From assembly GCA_000433415.1 (NCBI GenBank), contig FR890512.1, positions 1 to 10,778 of the forward strand: a stretch of DNA of 10,778 bases, given 5' to 3'. Shown piece after piece: positions 1 to 5,067 of the stretch. Source of the DNA: Clostridium sp. CAG:448. GTDB taxonomy: Bacteria > Bacillota > Clostridia > Oscillospirales > CAG-272. A program made the translations under genes and the position numbers. The stretch's first letter is position 1, and each line of letters opens with the position of its first letter. The notes beneath the pieces were generated by a model. That model searched no databases. It was not told where the DNA came from and was given only the letters and a program-made list of their open reading frames with translations.

Positions 1-2
1 TT

Positions 3-530
3 GCCGGACATGCGGAAACCATGGAGGTGCTGAAATTCCTTTTCGCCCGGAAACCGCACCCGTTTCTGAGCGATCTGCTTGCGGCGATTCCCACCCCCAC
101 GGAACTGCGCGGAGAGCCGGAACCGCTGTCCGCGGCGGACGATCCCGCCTTTGCGGAGACCTATAACCGGCTGGGAGAAGCGTTCTTTTACGGCAACCTT
201 TTCCCGCAGAATGCCTCGATGGCGGTCTCCTGCTACCGGATTGCCGCAAAACTCGGCAGTGTCGGTGCGCAGTACAGCCTCGGCTGGTGCCTCAAACAGG
301 GGCACGGCGTGCGTGCCGCCGAGGAAGAGGCGGTGGAGTGGTTGCTGAAGGCGGCAAAAGCGGGCAATCCCGATGCGTGCTATAGCCTGGGACTGTGCTA
401 CGATCGCGGAATCGGACTCCGGATGCGCAACCGGCGGGAAGCCATGAACTGGTTTTCCAAAGCGGCCAAATTCGGTCATCCGGGCGCTCTGCGCATGATG
501 AACCGGGAAAAGGAACGGGAGGATTCGTAA
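3..530 (+). CDS. Sel1-like repeat (TPR-like) protein, 5' end outside window
   Basis: The reading frame is open to the left edge of the window. The first in-frame ATG is at 21 but has no Shine-Dalgarno sequence before it, unlike every other gene here, so the true start is probably upstream and this is a partial gene; if the ATG at 21 is used the product is 169 aa. Counted from that ATG, about three Sel1 repeats follow one another from residue 45 to 160, each with the family pattern (Y-x-L-G ... G-x-G ... A-x-x-W-x-x-K-A-A-x-x-G-x-x-x-A). Clear examples are YSLGWCLKQGHGV and YSLGLCYDRGIGL, each followed by a W-containing helix ending in KAAK. Sel1 repeats form alpha-solenoid scaffolds that bind other proteins; no catalytic domain is visible. 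There is no signal peptide in the visible part. The specific partner or role cannot be told from sequence. Confidence 0.8.
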   Translation, partial: AGHAETMEVLKFLFARKPHPFLSDLLAAIPTPTELRGEPEPLSAADDPAFAETYNRLGEAFFYGNLFPQNASMAVSCYRIAAKLGSVGAQYSLGWCLKQGHGVRAAEEEAVEWLLKAAKAGNPDACYSLGLCYDRGIGLRMRNRREAMNWFSKAAKFGHPGALRMMNREKEREDS

Positions 531-603
531 GGATACCTTCCGGATGCGGCAATCGGGAAGAAGGTTGTGACGGCAACTGTCAATGTATACAGACTGATTG
601 AGC

Positions 604-786
604 TTAAGGCATTACCGCGCAATCCACGCAGCGCAAGTTGCACAGGCATACTTGCTTGCATCTTTTTCGTCATACTTCACAAAAATCCTTGCCAGTAGCG
701 CTGCTACAGCCTGCGAATTTTTGTATTGTCTGACGAAAAATCCGACTGCGCAATTGCACCATCGGAATTACGCGGTAATGCCTTAA
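604..786. repeat. 183-bp imperfect palindromic element with 16-bp terminal inverted repeats
   Basis: The ends are perfect inverted repeats: TTAAGGCATTACCGCG at 604-619 and its reverse complement at 771-786. Further inside, the arms still match imperfectly (TTTTTCGTCA near 664-673 against TGACGAAAAA at 731-740, then ACAAAAATC against GAATTTTTGT), so the whole segment could fold into one long hairpin around the centre near 695. Both ends carry TTAA, which could be part of the repeat or a TTAA target-site duplication; because TTAA is its own complement the two cannot be told apart here. There is no transposase inside, so it fits a MITE-like or large REP-like non-autonomous element. The reading frames through it look like by-products of the palindrome rather than genes. 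Confidence 0.75.
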
Positions 787-909
787 GATGAATATTTTCA
801 TATTGCGAAGGACAAGACGACGATCTTCATATCTCACAGGCTCGCTTCATCAACGATTGCTGACCACGTTGTTCCTTTTGAAAATGGACATATCCCGACA
901 TCACTCTAA
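787..909 (+). pseudogene. Relic of ABC transporter ATP-binding domain (C-terminal end)
   Basis: Starting directly after the palindromic element, one frame reads about 40 codons to a TAA at 907-909. It includes DKTTIFISHRLAS, then IADHVVPFENGHI. This is the H-loop region of exporter-type ABC ATPases, whose usual form is K-T-x-I-x-I-S-H-R-L-A-S ... A-D-x-I-x-V-L-E-x-G-x-I; the switch histidine is encoded at 835-837. No Walker A, signature motif, Walker B or D-loop exists upstream: the frame meets a stop at 784-786, inside the repeat end. The segment is therefore a fragment, not a working gene. The last codons after ENGHI (PTSL) already depart from the family. The family assignment is confident; which transporter it came from is unknown. 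Confidence 0.7.
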
Positions 910-917
910 TTCGCAGG

Positions 918-953
918 AGGCAAAACCTTCTATACGGCAAGTTTTGCCTTTAT
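918..953 (+). terminator. Possible intrinsic terminator after the ABC relic
   Basis: A perfect 9-bp stem (AGGCAAAAC at 918-926 with GTTTTGCCT at 941-949) closes a 14-nt loop and is followed by a short T-rich run (TTATT). It lies just after the stop of the ABC ATPase relic, so it may be that gene's surviving terminator. The U-tract is weak and the loop is large, hence moderate confidence. The rest of 954-1113 shows no gene, RNA or repeat that I can recognise. Confidence 0.4.
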
Positions 954-1113
954 TGGTGAACAGGGCGGTTAAAAGCAAGTTATTTGCGTCGTATCATCTG
1001 CGGCTTTGGTATTGCCACTCGTTTCTCACTCTGCCCAAATGAAGTCCTGCGCCGTATCCTTTTTTCTTCCGAAAAGTAAATGCTCCTGCCCCGGGTGAGG
1101 ATGCGGCTCCTCC

Positions 1114-1142
1114 TTGACAAGTGCGGAAAAATGTGCTATAGT
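1114..1142 (+). promoter_or_regulatory. Sigma-A type promoter for metallophosphatase-rlmD
   Basis: TTGACA (1114-1119) and TATAGT (1137-1142) are separated by 17 bp, with a TG at 1134-1135 giving an extended -10. Transcription should start near 1149, leaving a leader of about 85 nt. The leader can form a stem CGCCGT (1166-1171) with ACGGCG (1186-1191), and it contains a segment resembling one end of the upstream palindromic element. Confidence 0.8.
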
Positions 1143-1234
1143 TATAGCAGAGAAAAGGCAGGATTCGCCGTAATGCACCATCGGAACGGCGCGGTGAAGC
1201 CTGTAGTAAACGACGGAAAGCGGAGGGCACAAAA

Positions 1235-1909
1235 ATGACATATGTGGTTGCGGACCTGCATGGAAATCAGACAAAATTCCGGCAGCTGCTGCAGGAGATT
1301 TCCTTTCGGGAGACCGATGTTCTGTATGTGATCGGCGATATTGTGGATTACGGAGACGAAAGTATGGAGCTGATCGTGGATCTGAGCGTCCGGTATAATG
1401 TGTATCCGATTTTGGGCGATCACGATCTGCGCGCGGCACGGATGCTGTCCGGTTTTGAAAAAATGCTGAAAACCGGAACGGATAAGCCGGATTCGTCTTA
1501 TGTGACCGAGATGATGGCATGGATGCAGGACGGCGGACAGAAAACCCTGGAGGGCTATCGCTCCCTGGATGCGGAAATGCGCGAGGGTGTTCTGGAATAT
1601 CTGGAAGATATGGCACTCTATGAGGAGGTCACGCTCAAGGGCAAACACTACCTGCTCGTTCACGCCGGCATTGCCGGGTTCGGTCCCGGTGTGTCGCTGG
1701 AAGACCTCGGTCCCGAGGCGTTTGTGACGGAGCCGTTGGACATGACGCGGGCATATCTGCCGGATACCACCGTGATTGTCGGACATGTGCCGACTGCGGA
1801 CGGAAAAATCGCTTACGGAAACGGCAGTATCTGTATTGACTGCGGCACCGCGGAAAGCGGCAGAATCGGTTGTCTGCGTCTGGACGACGGATGTGAATTT
1901 TATATCTGA
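1235..1909 (+). CDS. PPP-like metallophosphatase (calcineurin-like phosphoesterase)
   Basis: This 224-aa soluble protein shows the ordered metal-binding motifs of the PPP/Ap4A-hydrolase branch of calcineurin-like phosphoesterases: DLHGN (7-11), GDIVDYG (34-40), GDHD (61-64), HAGI (143-146) and GHVPT (183-187). The family uses a two-metal centre to hydrolyse phosphoesters; members act as Ser/Thr phosphatases or dinucleoside tetraphosphatases, and the substrate here cannot be chosen from sequence. One oddity is Asp62 where the usual motif is G-N-H-[ED]; that Asn normally contacts a metal. The start is well set by GGAGGG at 1222-1227, 7 nt before the ATG. A strong promoter lies upstream. The TGA stop overlaps the ATG of rlmD by one base (TGATG), so the two genes are co-transcribed and probably translationally coupled. 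Confidence 0.88.
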   Translation: MTYVVADLHGNQTKFRQLLQEISFRETDVLYVIGDIVDYGDESMELIVDLSVRYNVYPILGDHDLRAARMLSGFEKMLKTGTDKPDSSYVTEMMAWMQDGGQKTLEGYRSLDAEMREGVLEYLEDMALYEEVTLKGKHYLLVHAGIAGFGPGVSLEDLGPEAFVTEPLDMTRAYLPDTTVIVGHVPTADGKIAYGNGSICIDCGTAESGRIGCLRLDDGCEFYI

Positions 1910-3312
1910 TGCGTAAATACGAAGAAAATAGCCTATTTTCCGTCCGGATTCTGGGGATGAACAATACCGGCATCGGCTTCGGACGGCTGGACGACGGCAT
2001 GGTTCTGTTTGTCAACGGAACCGTTACCGGCGATGTCGTGACGGCAAAAGTCATCAAGGTCAGAAAAAATCTGCTGATCGGACGGTTGGAGGAGATTACA
2101 CAGCGCTCGCCGTTCCGTGCGGCAGATTCTTTCTGTGCCGCCCCCAATGCCTGCGGCGGATGTGCGTTCCGGCATCTGGATTATGCATATGAGCTGTCCC
2201 TTAAGCGGGAACTGGTCAGAGGGGAATTTGTCAAAAACGGAATGCCGGATGTCGAGGTGTGCGAAACCGTCCCGACAGACGATTGCCGCGGATACCGGAA
2301 CAAGGGGCAGTACCCGGTCGGTACACTCAAAGGTCATACGGTCGCCGGCTTCTATGCCGTCAGATCACACAATATCATCCCGTTTGACGGGTGCGCAATT
2401 CAGCCGGATGTTTTCTCGCAGATCGTTCGTTTCATCTGCGCATATGCGGACAACGCAAAAATTCCCGCCTATCAGGAGCAGACCGGAAAGGGAATTTTGC
2501 GCCATATCTACCTGCGCATCGGCAAACAGACCGGCGAGATCATGGTCTGCCTGGTCGTCAACGGCGAATTGCCCGGAAAACATGCGCTTGCCGCGGCAAT
2601 CACGGCACGCTTTCCTGCCGTCGCATCGGTGCTTCTCAATTATAATAGGAAGAATACCAACGTGATCCTTGGCGAGCAATACGAGTTGCTTGCCGGGCAC
2701 GATTACATCGAAGATATGTTGTGCGGCAAACGCTTCCGCATTTCCGCCGGTTCCTTTTATCAGGTCAACCACGATACCGCGGAAAAGCTCTACCGCCTTG
2801 CCGCCGAACGCGCACAGCTTTGCGGCAATGAAACACTCCTGGATTTGTACTGCGGAGCCGGCACCATCGGACTTTCCATGAGCGACCGCGTAAAGCGGCT
2901 GATCGGCATCGAAATCGTCCCCGAGGCAGTCGCCTGCGCCGAACAGAACGCCCGGCTGAACGGGGTGCAGAACGCGCACTTTTTCTGCGGCGATGCCACA
3001 CATACCGAAAAGCTCCTGGACAACGCCGAACGCTCGCTCGGTCCCCTTTCCCCCGATGTCGTGATTCTGGACCCCCCGCAAAAGGGAAGCACCCCTGAAC
3101 TGATCCGCTTCCTTGCCGCCCGGAATATCCCCAAAATCGTCTACATCTCCTGCGGTCCCGATACCCTCGCCCGCGACTGCAAACTCTTCCGCGACCTTGG
3201 CTATGCCATCGGCACCGTCACCCCCGTCGATATGTTTCCCAAAACAGGGCATGTTGAGGCGGTATGTTTATTGTCCAAACTTCAAAGCGAGGAACAATCA
3301 GGACCGAAGTGA
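1909..3312 (+). CDS. rlmD: 23S rRNA (uracil-C5)-methyltransferase, RlmD/RumA family
   Basis: This 467-aa enzyme uses S-adenosylmethionine to methylate C5 of a uracil in 23S rRNA (U1939 in the E. coli RlmD numbering; Gram-positive members may also do U747). An N-terminal TRAM RNA-binding domain spans about 8-64. Four cysteines at 76, 82, 85 and 162 (C-x5-C-G-G-C ... C) match the 4Fe-4S cluster site. The C-terminal class I methyltransferase fold carries FYQVN (Gln285), the SAM loop DLYCGAGTIG (312-321), DPPQKG (388-393), the catalytic cysteine in YISCGPDTLARD (Cys415) and PKTGHVE (Glu450, the proton-abstracting base). All catalytic elements are present, so the enzyme should be active. It starts on the last base of the phosphatase stop codon. 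The final residues (QSEEQSGPK) are out of frame with a decayed C-terminal module that follows. Confidence 0.93.
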   Translation: MRKYEENSLFSVRILGMNNTGIGFGRLDDGMVLFVNGTVTGDVVTAKVIKVRKNLLIGRLEEITQRSPFRAADSFCAAPNACGGCAFRHLDYAYELSLKRELVRGEFVKNGMPDVEVCETVPTDDCRGYRNKGQYPVGTLKGHTVAGFYAVRSHNIIPFDGCAIQPDVFSQIVRFICAYADNAKIPAYQEQTGKGILRHIYLRIGKQTGEIMVCLVVNGELPGKHALAAAITARFPAVASVLLNYNRKNTNVILGEQYELLAGHDYIEDMLCGKRFRISAGSFYQVNHDTAEKLYRLAAERAQLCGNETLLDLYCGAGTIGLSMSDRVKRLIGIEIVPEAVACAEQNARLNGVQNAHFFCGDATHTEKLLDNAERSLGPLSPDVVILDPPQKGSTPELIRFLAARNIPKIVYISCGPDTLARDCKLFRDLGYAIGTVTPVDMFPKTGHVEAVCLLSKLQSEEQSGPK

Positions 3313-3407
3313 AGATGAACGAGAAGGGATTGACTTCGGCGGAGCGGAAATACGGCATTATGAACGTGAGAACTACAATAAACCAAATCCACAAATAGGG
3401 GAATGGC
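3297..3407 (+). pseudogene. Frameshifted relic of the clostridial RlmD C-terminal module
   Basis: Just where rlmD stops, a shifted frame reads EVKMNEKGLTSAE (3306-3344), then at once RKYGI. After one further frame change the sequence reads YERENYNKPNPQIG. From memory, many clostridial RlmD-type methyltransferases carry a tail running E-V-x-M-[DN]-E-x-D-L-T-x-A-E ... K-[YC]-G-I-I-E-R-E-N-Y-N-K-P. Compared with that tail, this copy appears to have a one-base insertion near 3294-3298, an internal deletion of about 35 codons after the TSAE sequence, and one missing base in the ATT-AT-GAA stretch near 3358-3362. The module is thus broken in at least three places while the catalytic domain is intact. 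A 27-codon frame from ATG 3315 to 3398 covers part of it but is unlikely to be a gene. The identification rests on recalled family sequence, not an alignment. Confidence 0.6.
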
Positions 3408-3418
3408 TACATACACCC

Positions 3419-3492
3419 CCGGGCCTTCCGAAAACCGGAGCAACCAGGCCCCCCTCCCGCGGACCCCCCGCTTCCGGAAGACCCGGCTTTTT
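3419..3492 (+). terminator. Intrinsic terminator of the metallophosphatase-rlmD unit
   Basis: CCGGGCCTTCCG (3419-3430) pairs with CGGAAGACCCGG (3475-3486) over 12 bp with one mismatch and is followed by five T (3488-3492). The 44-nt loop is GC-rich. The large loop is unusual but the stem and U-tract are convincing. It lies about 107 bp after the rlmD stop, just beyond the decayed tail. The remaining 3493-3660 is AT-rich and shows no recognisable gene. Confidence 0.65.
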
Positions 3493-3661
3493 ATGCGAGA
3501 ACCTGCTGCGCATGAAACAACCTGTTGTATTCCGATCTCAAAAATAGCATTCTCTGGCTTTACAAACCCCAATTTGAAACATATGATTGCATATCAAACA
3601 ATATATTTACATACATAAGGCGCATCAAAGCGCACAACCGCCTCGCCGTCGGGAAGTAGCT

Positions 3662-3685
3662 ACGGCGTATACGGCGGCCGTTTTT
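3662..3685 (+). terminator. Weak possible terminator hairpin upstream of glycosyltransferase promoter
   Basis: ACGGC (3662-3666) can pair with GCCGT (3677-3681), and the run TTTTT (3681-3685) follows. The stem is only 5 bp. Its position, 34 bp ahead of a strong promoter and after a gene-free stretch, would suit a back-up terminator that insulates the next unit. Confidence 0.3.
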
Positions 3686-3718
3686 ACCGGGCGCGGGTCC
3701 AAATTGAACACCTTACTC

Positions 3719-3747
3719 TTGACATTGCGGACGTACCGTGTTATAAT
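3719..3747 (+). promoter_or_regulatory. Perfect-consensus sigma-A promoter for the glycosyltransferase-lipoprotein unit
   Basis: TTGACA (3719-3724) and TATAAT (3742-3747) match the consensus at all twelve bases, with a 17-bp spacer and a TG at 3739-3740 (extended -10). Transcription should begin near 3754. A stem-loop sits right at that point: CCGGTGC (3758-3764) with GCGCCGG (3768-3774), flanked by TGCT/AGCA. It could protect the 5' end of the mRNA or tune expression. Confidence 0.85.
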
Positions 3748-3805
3748 ACTGCATGCTCCGGTGCTTTGCGCCGGTCCGAGCACATCATGGGGGGAGGGCG
3801 GTACC

Positions 3806-5011
3806 GTGACAAAGGTCGAACGCAGATTTTTCGATTTCGTACAAAAGCACCTGCCGGTGTTTCTTGCAGTAGCCGCAACGCTCTGCGGACTCCTGATCCG
3901 CTTTGCCGGCAAGGATTTTCAGAGCGGCGATTTTGTTTCGTTCCTGAACCCGTGGTGGTCGCAGATTCAGGAGGGCGGTCTGGCGGCGCTGAAGAACCAG
4001 GTGGGGAATTATAACATCCCCTATCAGGTCATCATCTACATACTGACGCTTTTCCCGTTGAAGTCACTCTATGCGTACAAGCTTCTGTCGGTCGTTTTCG
4101 ATTTCGTCCTTGCGTTTGCCGCAGGACTGCTTGTAGGCGAGCTCACCGGGAAAAAGTCCCCCTTCGTTTTTTCTCTGACCTATGCGGTGGTGTTCTGCTC
4201 GATCACGGTCTGCTTCAATTCGGCTTTTTGGGCGCAGTGCGATTCCATCTATGTCGCTTTCATTCTGCTTTCCCTTTATTATCTGCTCCGAAGGAAGCAT
4301 ATAGCGGCGTTTGCTCTGCTCGGTGTCGCGCTTGCCTTCAAACTGCAGACCGTCTTTGTTCTGCCGGTTTACCTGTATGATTACGTCACCACCCGCAAAA
4401 CTTCCATTCTGCATTTTCTCATTGCACCCGCGGTGGATGTGCTGATGTGCCTGCCGGTTGTCTTTCTGGGCAGGAATCCGGCGGACATCATCCGGATTTA
4501 TATCGAGCAAACCGATTACGGCAAGTATATTCAGATGAATTGTCCCAACTTCTATGCCATTCTCTGCAACGGAGACGAGAGCGCGAATTATTTTCTGTTG
4601 AAAAACGCATCCGTTGCCTTGACTGTCCTCATTCTCGGGATCGGGCTGTGCATGCTGATCTATAAAAAGGTAGATTTGTCGGACAAAAACAAATTCATGC
4701 TTTCTGCGATCTGGTCGGTCTTTACCTGCCTGATGTTTTTGTCCTCCATGCATGAGCGATACGGGTATCTGCTGGATGTGCTGGTCATTATCTATGTGAT
4801 TGCCGTCAGAAAGCGTTATTGGCTCGCGGTTGCGTGCAATCTTGTCTCGCTCAGGGGATATTGCCAATATATGTTCAAATACAGCGTCGACATCCGGCTT
4901 ACCGCATATGTGTATTTTGCTGTTTATGTGTATGTGTCCTACCTGTTTTTACGGGAAGTGATCTCTGATCGGGCACAGAACACACCGCCGGTGGCGGAAA
5001 AAAAGTGTTAA
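3806..5011 (+). CDS. GT-C fold membrane glycosyltransferase (Gpi18/PIG-M-like mannosyltransferase)
   Basis: This 401-aa polytopic membrane protein has about ten hydrophobic segments and resembles COG5542 'Gpi18-like' mannosyltransferases. GT-C enzymes move a sugar from a polyprenyl-phosphate donor to an acceptor on the outer face of the membrane. The first transmembrane helix (16-33) is followed by SGDFVSFLNPWW; its Asp42 sits where GT-C enzymes keep a catalytic acidic residue in the first outer loop. FWAQCDSIY (Asp146) and MHERYGY (315-321) are further family-like motifs. I chose the GTG at 3806: a G-rich Shine-Dalgarno (3789-3798, including GGAGGG) ends 7 nt before it, and the promoter at 3719-3747 lies inside the longer frame that begins at ATG 3587, ruling that start out. 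The next gene, a lipoprotein, follows after 56 bp without a terminator. Donor and acceptor are unknown; the sugar need not be mannose. Confidence 0.8.
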   Translation: MTKVERRFFDFVQKHLPVFLAVAATLCGLLIRFAGKDFQSGDFVSFLNPWWSQIQEGGLAALKNQVGNYNIPYQVIIYILTLFPLKSLYAYKLLSVVFDFVLAFAAGLLVGELTGKKSPFVFSLTYAVVFCSITVCFNSAFWAQCDSIYVAFILLSLYYLLRRKHIAAFALLGVALAFKLQTVFVLPVYLYDYVTTRKTSILHFLIAPAVDVLMCLPVVFLGRNPADIIRIYIEQTDYGKYIQMNCPNFYAILCNGDESANYFLLKNASVALTVLILGIGLCMLIYKKVDLSDKNKFMLSAIWSVFTCLMFLSSMHERYGYLLDVLVIIYVIAVRKRYWLAVACNLVSLRGYCQYMFKYSVDIRLTAYVYFAVYVYVSYLFLREVISDRAQNTPPVAEKKC

Positions 5012-5067
5012 CGGAAAGCATTCCGGCATATCGCCGGTGCTGATAAACAATACCAAGGAGGCTGAAA

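Noticed and set aside
598..786. A 62-codon frame across the palindromic repeat
   Set aside because: It follows the inverted repeat exactly, lacks a ribosome binding site and has no recognisable protein features; open frames on the other strand arise from the same palindrome.
788..1042. An 84-codon frame over the ABC relic region
   Set aside because: The ABC similarity is in a different frame that stops at 909; this frame has no family features and no Shine-Dalgarno sequence.
2365..3252. A 295-codon reverse-strand frame inside rlmD
   Set aside because: It is antisense to a fully conserved methyltransferase and shows no domain or start signals; long antisense frames are common in GC-rich coding DNA.
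3587..3805. N-terminal extension of the glycosyltransferase to an ATG at 3587
   Set aside because: A perfect promoter lies inside the extension, the extension is not protein-like, and a strong Shine-Dalgarno precedes the GTG at 3806.
4979..5037. Hairpins at the end of the glycosyltransferase gene (CCGCC/GGCGG, CGGAA/TTCCG, CCGGC/GCCGG) as a terminator
   Set aside because: None is followed by a T-run on the + strand, and the next gene has no promoter of its own, so read-through is more likely.
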